This document shows, piece by piece, positions 8,390 to 16,889 of a stretch of DNA of 28,319 nucleotides (positions within the stretch are counted from its first letter, which is position 1; each line of letters begins with the position of its first letter). The position numbers and the translations under genes are program-made. A model generated the notes under the pieces. That model did not search any database, was not told the DNA's origin, and saw only the letters and a list, made by a program, of their open reading frames with translations. The DNA is taken from the NCBI GenBank assembly GCA_963592205.1, contig CAVAVU010000087.1, positions 1 through 28,319 of the forward strand, given 5' to 3'. This DNA comes from Claveliimonas sp963592205. Lineage in GTDB: Bacteria; Bacillota; Clostridia; Lachnospirales; Lachnospiraceae.

Positions 8390-9319
8390 ATGCCCAGAAT
8401 AGAAATGTCCAAACTTGTGGAGAAGATGGATCTTAAGAATCTGACACCGGATGTGGATCTGTCAGGGATTTATCTGGAAGAACCGGAGGTGAACCGTCCG
8501 GCGTTACAGTTGACGGGTTATTTTGATCATTTTGATAATCAGCGTATTCAGATCATCGGATATGTAGAATATACATTTCTGGAACGGATGGATCCGGAAG
8601 AGAAGGAGCGGATCTATGACCAGCTTCTTGCATGCCGTATCCCATGTCTGATCTTTTGCAGAAATATGCAGCCGGATAAGATATTAGTAGAGAAAGCGGT
8701 CAAGGCTGATATCCCGGTATTTATTACAGAGAAGGTTACATCTGCATTTATGGCAGAAGTCATCCGCTGGCTGAATGTACAGCTGGCGCCGTGTATTTCC
8801 ATTCATGGTGTACTGGTAGATGTATATGGTGTTGGTGTGCTGATTACGGGAGAGAGCGGTATCGGTAAGAGTGAGGCAGCCCTGGAGTTGATCAAGAGAG
8901 GTCACCGTCTGGTCAGTGATGATGTGGTGGAGATCCGCAAAGTCAGTGACGACACACTGGTGGGTACAGCGCCGGATATCACAAGACATTTTATTGAGCT
9001 TCGAGGTATCGGTATTGTGGATGTTAAGACACTGTTTGGTGTGTTGAGTGTACGTGAGACACAGAATATTGATCTGGTGATCCGCCTGGAAGACTGGAAT
9101 CGCGAGAAGGCATATGAACGTCTGGGACTGGAAGAGGAGTATACAGAATTCCTGGGCAATAAGGTTGTATGTCATCAGCTTCCGATTCGTCCGGGACGTA
9201 ATCTGGCGATTATTGTAGAGACTGCTGCAATCAATCACAGACAGAAACAGATGGGTTATAATGCGGCTCAGGAGTTGTACAAGCGTGTAGAGGAAAGTAT
9301 GACCAAGAAAGGAAAATAG
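8390..9319 (+). CDS. hprK: HPr kinase/phosphorylase
   Basis: HprK phosphorylates HPr (PtsH) on Ser46 when glycolytic intermediates are high and reverses the reaction when they fall. It thereby controls CcpA-mediated catabolite repression. The 309-residue protein has the N-terminal HPr(Ser) kinase domain (about 1-130) and the catalytic C-terminal domain. Visible there are His139 (SIHG), the P-loop GESGIGKS (154-161), LVSDD (174-178) and the family signature ELRGIGIVDVKTLFG (203-217). A good AGGAGG lies 7 bases before the ATG. Glucokinase follows 18 bases after the stop, so the two are probably one transcript that links glucose phosphorylation with carbon control. The length is standard. Confidence 0.98.
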   Translation: MPRIEMSKLVEKMDLKNLTPDVDLSGIYLEEPEVNRPALQLTGYFDHFDNQRIQIIGYVEYTFLERMDPEEKERIYDQLLACRIPCLIFCRNMQPDKILVEKAVKADIPVFITEKVTSAFMAEVIRWLNVQLAPCISIHGVLVDVYGVGVLITGESGIGKSEAALELIKRGHRLVSDDVVEIRKVSDDTLVGTAPDITRHFIELRGIGIVDVKTLFGVLSVRETQNIDLVIRLEDWNREKAYERLGLEEEYTEFLGNKVVCHQLPIRPGRNLAIIVETAAINHRQKQMGYNAAQELYKRVEESMTKKGK

Positions 9320-9337
9320 CAGAAAGGAAATAGAAGG

Positions 9338-10267
9338 ATGAAATATTGTATGGGTGTGGATGTCGGAGGGACAAGTGTGAAGCTTGGACTTTTCGAGATT
9401 GAGGGAAAACTGCTGGACAAATGGGAGATCCCAACGAAGAAAGAGAATCACGGGGAACAGATCCTGCCGGATGTGGCTGCTTCGATTCTGGAGAAATTAA
9501 AAGAGAGGAAGATCCGGAGAGAAGATGTGGCAGGAGTGGGAATGGGAATCCCGGCCCCGGTTGTAGGAGGCGTAGTACAACAGACGGCGAATGTTGGCTG
9601 GGGATATAAGGAAGTTACGAGAGAACTCAGTGAATTGCTTGACGGTATGCGTGTAGAAGCCGGTAATGATGCCAATGTGGCTGCCATGGGCGAGATGTGG
9701 CTGGGAGCCGGACGAGGAGAGAAGAATCTTGTCATGGTAACCCTTGGAACAGGTGTCGGCGGCGGTGTGATCGTGAATGGGCAGATGCTTGTGGGACAAC
9801 ATGGAGCCGGTGGAGAGATCGGACATATCTGCGTGAATCGTGAAGAGAAGGACAGTTGTGGCTGTGGTCTGCATGGGTGTCTGGAGCAGTACGCATCTGC
9901 AACCGGGATCGCAAAGCTTGCAAGAAAGGCTTTGAGTGCGGAACATGAAGAGACTGTGCTTCACGGGGAACCGAGTGCCAAAGATGTGTTTGATGCGGTG
10001 AAAGCAGGAGATGCACTTGCAATACGCATCGCCGGTGAATTTGGACAGTATCTTGGAGGAGCACTGGCCAATATTGCTGTTGTGGCAGATCCGGCGGTAT
10101 TTGTGATCGGCGGCGGCGTGTCGAAGGCCGGCCCGGTATTGATTCCGTTTGTGGAAAACGAATTTAAGAAGAGAGCATTTTTTGCAAATAAGGATACGAA
10201 GATCGTGCTGGCAGAGCTTGGTAATGATGCAGGAATCTGCGGTGCGGCGAGATTGATTTTAGATTAA
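9338..10267 (+). CDS. glk: ROK-family glucokinase
   Basis: This enzyme phosphorylates glucose to glucose-6-phosphate with ATP. The 309-residue protein is a ROK kinase without the DNA-binding domain of ROK repressors: it begins directly with the phosphate-binding loop DVGGTSVKLGLF (8-19). The catalytic Asp111 is in AGNDANVAAMGE, LGTGVGGG lies at 136-143, and the zinc site is formed by His163 and Cys174/176/181 in the stretch GHICVN...CGCGLHGCLEQ. AAAGGA lies about 9 bases before the ATG. The zinc motif and GHI context favour glucokinase over fructokinase or ManNAc kinase, but the exact hexose cannot be proven from sequence. It is the last gene of the hprK unit, followed by a terminator. Confidence 0.93.
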   Translation: MKYCMGVDVGGTSVKLGLFEIEGKLLDKWEIPTKKENHGEQILPDVAASILEKLKERKIRREDVAGVGMGIPAPVVGGVVQQTANVGWGYKEVTRELSELLDGMRVEAGNDANVAAMGEMWLGAGRGEKNLVMVTLGTGVGGGVIVNGQMLVGQHGAGGEIGHICVNREEKDSCGCGLHGCLEQYASATGIAKLARKALSAEHEETVLHGEPSAKDVFDAVKAGDALAIRIAGEFGQYLGGALANIAVVADPAVFVIGGGVSKAGPVLIPFVENEFKKRAFFANKDTKIVLAELGNDAGICGAARLILD

Positions 10268-10281
10268 ACAGTGCTATACAT

Positions 10282-10318
10282 AAAAGGAGTGAAGTTCGAT
10301 TTGAACTTCACTCCTTTT
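10282..10318. terminator. Bidirectional terminator between glk and the PBP gene
   Basis: Perfect 16-bp stem (10282-10297 with 10303-10318) and loop GATTT. The arms end in AAAA and TTTT, so it serves both strands. It lies between the convergent stops at 10267 and 10322. Confidence 0.93.
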
Positions 10319-10321
10319 GTA

Positions 10322-12898
10322 CTAGCTTTTGAATTTATACATATCTCTCAGATTCGGTAAAAGCAATCTTGCAGAAGGCTGTTCCGGAGTCGGCGTCTCG
10401 CCGCCGCCATTGTCGCCACCGCCGGTATTACTATTGTCACCACCGCCGGTATTGCCACCAGTATTGCCACCGGTATTGCTGTTGGAATTACCGGTGTTAT
10501 CCGTGTTAGTGTTGCTGTCGGAACCGTTCTGGCTGCTATTGGTTGAATCTTCGCTGTCTGTGTCACTTTCCTCGTAATAATCACCATGTCCCGGACAGGT
10601 TTCATCAGGCACAGAACCTTTTGCAAAATACTCTGTTACTGTTGGGCAGGATGGTCTTGCCAGATATCCGGTGATAGAGCATACAGACTTCTTTTCCACA
10701 CTGGATGGCATGGTGAAATCTTTCGTTTCCAGATTTGCATGGATTCTGCTCATAATACCTTTCCAGATACGGAAACGATACTGAGTATCGATTCCGGTCA
10801 GGGATTTGTTTTCATCATAGCCGCCCCATACTGCACAGGTGTAATATGGTGTAAATGCACAGAACCAGAGATCCTGATCGTGGTCGGTAGTACCGGTCTT
10901 ACCGGCTACCGGCATATTATCAAGCTGTGCATTACGTCCGGTACCGTTGGTAACAACGTCTTCCATAGCGCTGGTAAGCAGTGCGGCAGTGGAATCCTTG
11001 ATAACCGTCTTGGTCTCTTTATTGCCTTCCAGAAGGACATTGCCGTCATGGTCAAGAATCTTGGTATAAAGAGTAGGCGTGTTGTATACACCGCCATTAG
11101 CGATTGTTGCAAATGCTCCGCAGAGCTGATAGTTATATACTCCATTGGTCAGACCACCAAGTGCAATAGACTCAACTTTGTCAGTATCTTCCAGTGTGGT
11201 AATACCAAAGTTCTTGGCATACTGATATCCCAGCGCAGGTGTAACTTCATCAATCGTCTTGACGGCACATACATTCTGTGACTGCTCAATGGCTTTTCTC
11301 ATAGTAATATCACCAAGATAACTTCCGGATGCGTTCTTCAGAGAAGCTCCGTTAGAATAATGCCATGGTTCATCACGGATGATGGTTGCCAGTGTCTGTC
11401 CGCATGCATCCAATGCTGGAGCATAAGTGGAAAGAATCTTGAAGCATGATCCCGGCTGTCTTGGAGAACCTTTGTATGCACGGTTCAGACTCAGACTGGA
11501 TGTCTTGGTTCCGCGTCCGCCGACCATTGCTTTGATCTGTCCGTTGGACTGATCCATCAGTGTAACGGATGCCTGAGGCTGTGGTGTAAGGGTAAGATTC
11601 TCTACGTAAGTATCCCCTTCCTGTGCAATGGTAGATTTCCATTCTTCTACAAAGGCTCTAGCTTCATCTTCAGAAGAATAGAGAAGCCCCTGATTGTCAC
11701 CTTTGACATTCAGCGCATAGTTACGCAGATCGTTGGAACCGTAATTTTCAACTGTTCCATCAGCTCTGGTCACAGTCAGTGCATAGGCAATACCCACTTC
11801 AGTCAGCCATGGATAGTTGTCGGAATTATTCATTTCTTCATCGCAGATCTTCTGCATCTCTACGTTCTGGGTAGAGTAAATGCTGAGTCCGCCACTGTAC
11901 AGTGCGTTGTATGCCTGGGTCTCAGAGTAACCGAGACGCTCCATCAGATCACTCACTACCTGTTCAGACAATGCATCCACAAAGTAGCTGTTCGGAGAAT
12001 CCTGTCCAATCTCACTGTTAACGGTCTGAATTCGGGCATATACATCATCAGCCATTGCCTCATCATAGGCTACCTGGTCAATGTAACCCTGCTTCAGCAT
12101 GTTGCCGAGCACTTTTTTACGTCTCTTTGCATTAGCTTCCGGGTTAGTAACAGGATCATAACCGGATGGGTTCTGAGTAATACCTGCGATTACGGCAGAT
12201 TCGGAAAGTGTGAGTTCAGACACATCCTTGTTAAAATATCGTTTGGAAGCAGCCTGAACACCCAGTGTGTTCTGTCCAAGGTTAATTGTGTTCATATAAC
12301 ACTCCAGAATCTCATCTTTGGACATCTGCTTTTCAATCTTCAGGGCAAGGTACTGTTCCTGGATCTTACGTTCCAGCTTTTCGGAAAATGTATTTTCGGA
12401 TACGAAGTTCGGGAATACGTTGTTCTTGATGAGCTGCTGAGTAAGAGTACTGGCACCCTCACTGAAATTACCGCCGTGCGCAACACCCACGACAAAGGCA
12501 CGAAGAATACCCTGTGGATCGATACCTTTATGCTCATAAAAACGCTCGTCCTCGATTGCTACAAATGCATGCTGCAGATCGGTAGGTATCTCATCAATCG
12601 ACTTGTAAATACGGTTTGATCCGGAAGCAACGAAACGTTCCAGTTCTGTGGTTCCGTCATCCGCATATACGAAAGTGGTATAACCGCTTGGACGTACATC
12701 ATCCGGCGTAATGTCGGGCGAGTCGTTGATGATCTTCTTTACAAAAATGAGGCCGCCTACTCCCACACTTACACAGGCGACAAGTATCAAAAGCAAAAAG
12801 GCTTTGAATAATCGCACTCCCATGCGCTTCCCTTGCATGGTACCTTTGGAGGTGATTTCTTTTTGCCTTTTTGAAGCTTTTCGTCTTCCATAATTCAT
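10322..12898 (-). CDS. Class A penicillin-binding protein (transglycosylase/transpeptidase)
   Basis: This bifunctional enzyme polymerises and crosslinks peptidoglycan. The 858-residue protein has a Lys/Arg-rich cytosolic N-terminus, one membrane anchor (about residues 30-52), and a GT51 glycosyltransferase domain with catalytic Glu116 in EDERFYEHKGID and STLTQQLIKN (150-159). The transpeptidase domain shows SxxK as SCFK (Ser484), SxN as SQN (540-542) and KTGT from Lys667. After about residue 770 comes a low-complexity Ser/Asp/Asn/Gly/Thr tail with short repeats, ending in a basic stretch. The Cys after the active-site Ser (SCFK where SxFK often has Thr or Ser) is a mild variant. AAAGGAGG lies 8 bases before the ATG. 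The family name PBP1a/ponA is likely, but the exact orthology is not settled. Confidence 0.96.
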   Translation of the reverse strand: MNYGRRKASKRQKEITSKGTMQGKRMGVRLFKAFLLLILVACVSVGVGGLIFVKKIINDSPDITPDDVRPSGYTTFVYADDGTTELERFVASGSNRIYKSIDEIPTDLQHAFVAIEDERFYEHKGIDPQGILRAFVVGVAHGGNFSEGASTLTQQLIKNNVFPNFVSENTFSEKLERKIQEQYLALKIEKQMSKDEILECYMNTINLGQNTLGVQAASKRYFNKDVSELTLSESAVIAGITQNPSGYDPVTNPEANAKRRKKVLGNMLKQGYIDQVAYDEAMADDVYARIQTVNSEIGQDSPNSYFVDALSEQVVSDLMERLGYSETQAYNALYSGGLSIYSTQNVEMQKICDEEMNNSDNYPWLTEVGIAYALTVTRADGTVENYGSNDLRNYALNVKGDNQGLLYSSEDEARAFVEEWKSTIAQEGDTYVENLTLTPQPQASVTLMDQSNGQIKAMVGGRGTKTSSLSLNRAYKGSPRQPGSCFKILSTYAPALDACGQTLATIIRDEPWHYSNGASLKNASGSYLGDITMRKAIEQSQNVCAVKTIDEVTPALGYQYAKNFGITTLEDTDKVESIALGGLTNGVYNYQLCGAFATIANGGVYNTPTLYTKILDHDGNVLLEGNKETKTVIKDSTAALLTSAMEDVVTNGTGRNAQLDNMPVAGKTGTTDHDQDLWFCAFTPYYTCAVWGGYDENKSLTGIDTQYRFRIWKGIMSRIHANLETKDFTMPSSVEKKSVCSITGYLARPSCPTVTEYFAKGSVPDETCPGHGDYYEESDTDSEDSTNSSQNGSDSNTNTDNTGNSNSNTGGNTGGNTGGGDNSNTGGGDNGGGETPTPEQPSARLLLPNLRDMYKFKS
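10411..10477 (-). repeat. Short tandem repeats encoding the Gly/Asn-rich tail of the PBP
   Basis: Two 19-base units (10411-10429 and 10435-10453) differ at one base, followed by two 12-base units of the form GCCACCrGTATT (10454-10465 and 10466-10477). They encode the NTGG and NTGGGDN repeats. Such repeats change length easily by slippage, here without breaking the frame because the units are multiples of three or sit in a low-complexity tail. Confidence 0.75.
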
Positions 12899-12923
12899 GA
12901 ATTTAGCCTCCTTTATCCACAGT

Positions 12924-12932
12924 ATTATACCA
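12924..12932 (-). promoter_or_regulatory. Extended -10 promoter of the PBP gene
   Basis: Minus-strand TGGTATAAT is a perfect extended -10. The -35 (TTTATT at 12952-12947) is weak. The transcript would start about 20 bases before the start codon. Confidence 0.65.
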
Positions 12933-13039
12933 AACTTGATTATCTAAATAAAGAAAAAATTAAAATCTTCATATTTATGTGGGAAAATCTTAATAAATCC
13001 GTTATAGTAGTAATCAGGATAAAAAGGAAAGGTGAAATT

Positions 13040-13696
13040 ATGCCAGCAGAATATAAGATGGCCTACAAAGGCGGAGAGGGAGAAATCGTAGAAAAGAAGT
13101 CCCGTTTTATTGCAACAGTACAGCCGGTGCACAGTGAAGAGGAAGCACAGGAGTTTATTGCGGATATAAAAAAGAAATACTGGGATGCCAGACATAACTG
13201 TTTTGCATATGTGATCGGCGACCGACATGAACTTGCCAGATTCAGTGATGACGGAGAACCGGGAGGAACAGCCGGAAAGCCTATGTTAGATGTGTTGATG
13301 GGAGAGGATATCCATAATGTGGCAGTGGTCGTGACCAGATATTTCGGAGGCACGCTGCTCGGTACGGGAGGTCTGGTAAGAGCCTATTCCGGTGCAACAA
13401 AGGAAGGACTTGCCCATGCGCAGATCATATCCCGGATTCAGGGAACGAAGCTTTCGATAGATACCGAGTATGGGGATCTTGGGAAAATCCAGTATATATT
13501 GGGAGAACGGAAGATTACCATACTGGATTCCATGTACACAGATAAAGTACAGCTGATCTGTGTAATCCCGGCAGAGGAACTTGCAAAAGTGCAGGAGGAG
13601 ATCACGGAAGGAACAGGAGCAAGGGCTTCTATGGAAGAAACAGGAGACTGCTATTATGCAGAGATAGACGGACAGATAAAAATCCTGGAGGAATAA
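13040..13696 (+). CDS. YigZ/IMPACT family protein
   Basis: This 218-residue protein belongs to the YigZ (UPF0029/IMPACT) family. It has an N-terminal IMPACT domain with the signature run around RHNCFAYVIGD, RFSDDGEPGGTAGKPML and VVVTRYFGGTLLGTGGLVRAYS, and a C-terminal DUF1949 ferredoxin-like domain (about 140-210). In eukaryotes the related IMPACT/YIH1 inhibits GCN2; the bacterial role is not established, although nucleic-acid or ribosome binding has been suggested. The ATG at 13040 has AAAGGTGA just upstream. The frame is open further upstream, but that stretch has no usable start signal. It is divergent from the PBP gene, and its stop codon lies in the loop of the terminator that ends it. 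Confidence 0.95.
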   Translation: MPAEYKMAYKGGEGEIVEKKSRFIATVQPVHSEEEAQEFIADIKKKYWDARHNCFAYVIGDRHELARFSDDGEPGGTAGKPMLDVLMGEDIHNVAVVVTRYFGGTLLGTGGLVRAYSGATKEGLAHAQIISRIQGTKLSIDTEYGDLGKIQYILGERKITILDSMYTDKVQLICVIPAEELAKVQEEITEGTGARASMEETGDCYYAEIDGQIKILEE

Positions 13697-13710
13697 CCTC
13701 CAGGATTTTT
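13679..13710. terminator. Bidirectional terminator between the YigZ gene and hpf
   Basis: Perfect 13-bp stem AAAATCCTGGAGG (13679-13691) with CCTCCAGGATTTT (13697-13709) and loop AATAA, with T-runs on both strands. The TAA stop of the YigZ gene is inside the loop, so the 5' arm is coding sequence. Confidence 0.92.
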
Positions 13711-13742
13711 GTTGTCAGGGAAAATACCTGAGTTATATGTGC

Positions 13743-14279
13743 TTATTGGAATTCAGGCTCGATCAGACCAAATGTACCGTTCTTTCTCTTGTATACAACA
13801 TTAACTTCTTCTGTCTCTGCATTAGAGAATACGAAGAAATCATGTCCGAGAAGTTCCATCTGTACACATGCATCCTCCGGGAACATTGGCTTAATGCCAA
13901 ACTTTTTCGTGCGGACGATCTGAATCTCGTCGTTGCTGTCAATGGCAGGTTCTTCTTCGAAGAATTCCTGTTTGAAAGCACCGCCTTCCTGATGTCTTGC
14001 TACCAGTTTGTTTTTATATTTGCGAAGCTGACGTTCAATCACTTCTTCTACGAGGTCAATAGATACATACATATCTGTGCTTGTCTGCTCAGAACGGATG
14101 ATATCGCCTTTGACCGGAATGGTTACCTCAATTTTCTGGCGGTCTTTCTCAACACTTAAGGTTACGATGATCTCTGTATCAGGTGTAAAATACCGTTCCA
14201 GTTTACCAAGCTTGCTGATGACGCTGTCCTTCAGACCCGGGGTTACTTCGATGTTCTTTCCACTGATGATAAAATTCAT
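13743..14279 (-). CDS. hpf: Ribosome hibernation promoting factor, long form
   Basis: Long HPF binds the 30S subunit and pairs 70S ribosomes into inactive 100S dimers when growth slows. The 178-residue length fits the long form. Residues 1-100 are the S30AE domain (MNFIISGKNIEVTPGLKDSV, LERYF, VEVTIPVKGD-like strands). After a linker, residues 120-178 are the dimerisation domain (IVRTKKFGIKPMFPEDACVQMELLGHDFFVFSN). The ATG at 14279 follows AAAGGAG at a normal distance; the frame is open upstream, but that DNA holds the promoter and leader. A promoter with a matching inverted repeat lies upstream, and the gene ends in the bidirectional terminator. A PsiE-like gene precedes it on the same strand without a visible terminator. 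Confidence 0.97.
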   Translation of the reverse strand: MNFIISGKNIEVTPGLKDSVISKLGKLERYFTPDTEIIVTLSVEKDRQKIEVTIPVKGDIIRSEQTSTDMYVSIDLVEEVIERQLRKYKNKLVARHQEGGAFKQEFFEEEPAIDSNDEIQIVRTKKFGIKPMFPEDACVQMELLGHDFFVFSNAETEEVNVVYKRKNGTFGLIEPEFQ

Positions 14280-14317
14280 AAAATCCACTCCTTTAACAGT
14301 GATTTTCAGAAAAATAA

Positions 14318-14388
14318 AATGTCTGACAATTGATACTACAAACAATAATCTTTCTGATATATCGAGTATAGCACGTTTGCCAGACATT
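14318..14388. repeat. Inverted repeat across the hpf promoter and leader (operator-like)
   Basis: AATGTCTGACAA (14318-14329) and TTGCCAGACATT (14377-14388) are inverted copies with 11 of 12 bases matching, separated by 47 bases. Each core (TGTCWGACA-like) is itself nearly palindromic. One copy fills part of the -10/-35 spacer; the other lies about 30-40 bases into the transcript. I do not recognise the regulator. Confidence 0.55.
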
Positions 14389-14393
14389 GTATA
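14365..14393 (-). promoter_or_regulatory. Promoter of hpf
   Basis: On the minus strand: TATACA (14393-14388), a 17-base spacer, and TATACT (14370-14365) with an upstream TGC making an extended -10. The transcript would start near 14358, giving a leader of about 80 bases. Confidence 0.65.
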
Positions 14394-14406
14394 GTTTTTA
14401 TTTATT

Positions 14407-14823
14407 TTATTTTTCACTCTCTTTGTCGTCTTCATCATCGGTATCGGCAGAGAGTACATGAGAGGTAAACAGGAACTTCCTCGTGGCGAACAGTACGGCG
14501 ATAGCACATACGCCGATCAGGCTGGTAACAGCCGAAGTATGATCGATAATGACCTGTCTTGCCAGTGCAAATACCAGCAGTTCGAATACCATATCGGAAG
14601 TGTGATAATACATCATACGGATCAGCTCTACACCGATGATCAGATTCATGCTGTAGGCAAGGAGATGTTCGTATGCTTCAAACGGATCCCCGTCCATCAG
14701 ATGAAAGATGGAGCAGATCAGACGGAAGCAGAGAAGTCCGGTGCCGATCAGCATAGCTGCGGTAATGATCATTTCCAGTGCATAAGCAAGGCCGGAAATG
14801 ATGAGAGTACATTTTTCTTTCAT
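14407..14823 (-). CDS. PsiE-like small membrane protein
   Basis: This 138-residue integral membrane protein has about four hydrophobic helices (roughly residues 8-35, 55-72, 77-90 and 94-115). A charged acidic C-terminus (DTDDEDDKESEK) follows the last helix. The run ARQVIIDHTSAV followed by a hydrophobic helix matches the VRLIIVDHKS region of the phosphate-starvation-inducible PsiE family (PF06146). The molecular function of PsiE is unknown, and no Pho box is claimed here. GGAGG lies 8 bases before the ATG. It starts 16 bases after the typA stop, so it is almost certainly co-transcribed with typA. No terminator is seen before hpf, so read-through into hpf is possible. Confidence 0.82.
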   Translation of the reverse strand: MKEKCTLIISGLAYALEMIITAAMLIGTGLLCFRLICSIFHLMDGDPFEAYEHLLAYSMNLIIGVELIRMMYYHTSDMVFELLVFALARQVIIDHTSAVTSLIGVCAIAVLFATRKFLFTSHVLSADTDDEDDKESEK

Positions 14824-14839
14824 AGGTATCCTCCACAGA

Positions 14840-16672
14840 TTAGCTCTGTTTCATATTGGCACGCTTGCGGAGTCTCGGATCCAGGATCTTCTTACGGATA
14901 CGAAGGCTCTTTGGTGTTACCTCCAGCAGTTCGTCGGTATCAATGAAGTCCAGTGCTTCTTCCAGACTCAGTACCTTTGGTGTGGTCAGGCGGAGTGCAT
15001 CGTCAGCACCGGAAGAACGGGTGTTGGTCAGATGCTTGGTCTTGCAGACATTTACTTCGATGTCGTCTGTCTTACCGTTCTGACCGATGACCATACCGGA
15101 GTATACCTTTTCGCCGGCACCGATAAAGAGTGTACCACGCTCCTGAGCATTGAACAGACCATAAGTAACGGATTCACCTGTTTCGAATGAAATCAGAGAT
15201 CCCTGTTTACGATACTGGATGTCCCCCTTATATGGAGCATATCCGTCAAACAGTGTGTTCATGATACCATTTCCCTTGGTATCAGTCATGAATTCACCAC
15301 GGTAACCGATCAGACCACGGGCAGGGATGGAAAACTCCAGACGGGTGTAAGCACCGCTGCTGGCATCCATGTTGCGGAGCTCTCCTTTTCGCTGACCTAA
15401 TTTCTCGATGACAGTTCCGGTAAATTCATCCGGTACATCGATATAAGCAAGCTCCATTGGCTCCAGAAGCTTACCCTTTTCATCTTTCTTGTACAGAACC
15501 TCAGCCTTACTTACGGCAAATTCATATCCTTCACGACGCATATTCTCGATCAGGACAGACAGATGCAGTTCACCACGTCCGGATACCTTGAAGCTGTCCA
15601 TGTTGTCTGTTTCTTCTACACGAAGGCTGACATCTGTATTCAACTCACGCATCAGACGGTCACGAATGTGACGGGAAGTTACGTATTTACCTTCCTGACC
15701 TGCAAGCGGACTGTCATTTACGATAAACTGCATAGCGATCGTAGGCTCAGAAATCTTCTGGAAAGGGATCGCCTGTGGGTTCTCCGGTGAGCATAAGGTA
15801 TCACCGATGGAAATGTCAGAGATACCGGATACGGCTACGATAGAACCGATGGTAGCTTCTTTGACATCGATCTTATCCAGTCCGTCGAATTCGTACAGCT
15901 TGCTGATACGTACCTTTTCCTGACGATCCGGGTTGTGTTCATTTACTACGACCATATCCTGGTTCACGCGGATCGTTCCGTTATCAACCTTACCGATTCC
16001 GATACGTCCTACGTATTCGTTGTAATCGATGGTACTAATCAGTACCTGGGTGCCGGCTTCCGGATCACCTTCCGGTGCAGGAATGTAATCCAGAATTGTC
16101 TCAAATAACGGAATCATGTTGTCCGGACTGTCATCCAGTTCCAGAATCGCATAACCGTTTTTAGCAGATGCATATACAAATGGGCATTCCAGCTGTTCCT
16201 CATCGGCGTCCAGATCGATGAAGAGCTCCAGTACTTCATCAATGACTTCCTCCGGTCTTGCTTCCGGACGGTCGATCTTATTGATACATACGATAACCGG
16301 CAGCTTCAGCTCCAGAGCCTTGCGCAGTACGAACTTGGTCTGTGGCATAGCACCTTCAAATGCATCTACTACCAGAACTACACCATTTACCATTTTAAGG
16401 ACACGTTCTACCTCGCCGCCGAAGTCCGCATGGCCCGGTGTGTCAATGATATTGATCTTGGTATCTTTATAATATACGGCAGTGTTCTTGGAGAGGATGG
16501 TGATACCACGCTCACGCTCAATGTCATTGGAGTCCATGACACGTTCCGCTACTTCCTGATTCTCACGGAATACACCGCTCTGCTTCAGTAACTCATCCAC
16601 AAGTGTCGTCTTGCCATGATCGACATGGGCAATGATCGCGATATTGCGGACGTCTTCTCTTTTCTGTCTCAT
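14840..16672 (-). CDS. typA: Translational GTPase TypA/BipA
   Basis: TypA/BipA is a ribosome-binding GTPase of the EF-G class that aids 50S assembly and stress or cold adaptation. The 610-residue protein has G1 AHVDHGKTT (15-23), G2 ERGITI (54-59), G3 DTPGH (77-81), G4 NKID (131-134) and G5 around SAKNG. EF-G-like domains III and V follow, then the TypA-specific C-terminal domain (SVTYGLFNAQERGTLFIG, ending in LRIRKKILDPRLRKR). This C-terminal domain separates it from EF-G and LepA. AAGGA lies 8 bases before the ATG. It heads a two-gene unit with the PsiE-like gene and is divergent from the SSB-like gene. Confidence 0.98.
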   Translation of the reverse strand: MRQKREDVRNIAIIAHVDHGKTTLVDELLKQSGVFRENQEVAERVMDSNDIERERGITILSKNTAVYYKDTKINIIDTPGHADFGGEVERVLKMVNGVVLVVDAFEGAMPQTKFVLRKALELKLPVIVCINKIDRPEARPEEVIDEVLELFIDLDADEEQLECPFVYASAKNGYAILELDDSPDNMIPLFETILDYIPAPEGDPEAGTQVLISTIDYNEYVGRIGIGKVDNGTIRVNQDMVVVNEHNPDRQEKVRISKLYEFDGLDKIDVKEATIGSIVAVSGISDISIGDTLCSPENPQAIPFQKISEPTIAMQFIVNDSPLAGQEGKYVTSRHIRDRLMRELNTDVSLRVEETDNMDSFKVSGRGELHLSVLIENMRREGYEFAVSKAEVLYKKDEKGKLLEPMELAYIDVPDEFTGTVIEKLGQRKGELRNMDASSGAYTRLEFSIPARGLIGYRGEFMTDTKGNGIMNTLFDGYAPYKGDIQYRKQGSLISFETGESVTYGLFNAQERGTLFIGAGEKVYSGMVIGQNGKTDDIEVNVCKTKHLTNTRSSGADDALRLTTPKVLSLEEALDFIDTDELLEVTPKSLRIRKKILDPRLRKRANMKQS

Positions 16673-16727
16673 AAATATCTTCCTTTACAATTCAATGCTT
16701 TTCTTATTTAATGTGTTCAACCTTAGT

Positions 16728-16755
16728 ATTGTATCATATTTTTTTGAAATTACAA
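16728..16755 (-). promoter_or_regulatory. Promoter of typA
   Basis: Minus strand: TTGTAA (16755-16750), a 16-base spacer, and TACAAT (16733-16728) with an upstream TGA (extended -10). It gives a leader of about 50 bases. Confidence 0.6.
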
Positions 16756-16788
16756 CTATTTATCGAAGAAAAGAAAAACAGGGAGAAA

Positions 16789-16889
16789 AGCAGTTCTAAA
16801 GGGAAGGACTGCTGCATAAACTAGGTATTACCCCGGTGAGTGACAGAGAGATACCGGGAGACAAAGAAGCCTGAAATACATTTCGGAGG
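16789..16889 (+). other. Structured leader before the SSB-like gene
   Basis: Three stem-loops fit in about 100 bases. The first pairs AGCAGTTC (16789-16796) with GGACTGCT (16806-16813), including one G-U pair. The second pairs CCCGGT (16832-16837) with ACCGGG (16853-16858). The third, CC.GAAA (16870-16876) with TTTCGG (16881-16886), covers part of a GGAGG. GGTAT (16824-16828) could instead pair with ATACC (16851-16855), excluding the second stem. No known riboswitch class is recognised. Confidence 0.45.

Noticed and set aside
8340..8402. 20-codon upstream frame overlapping the hprK start
   Set aside because: No ribosome binding site is present and the peptide has no recognisable character.
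8684..9451. 255-codon open frame antisense to hprK and the start of glk
   Set aside because: It crosses two well-supported genes and their junction; composition is that of reverse-read coding DNA.
14280..14406. raiA-type structured RNA before hpf
   Set aside because: The gap is too short for that class and no matching structure is evident; only the inverted repeat was kept.
14280..14507. N-terminal extension of HPF by 76 residues
   Set aside because: It spans the hpf promoter and part of the PsiE-like gene; the ATG at 14279 has AAAGGAG and the family start MNFIISGKN.
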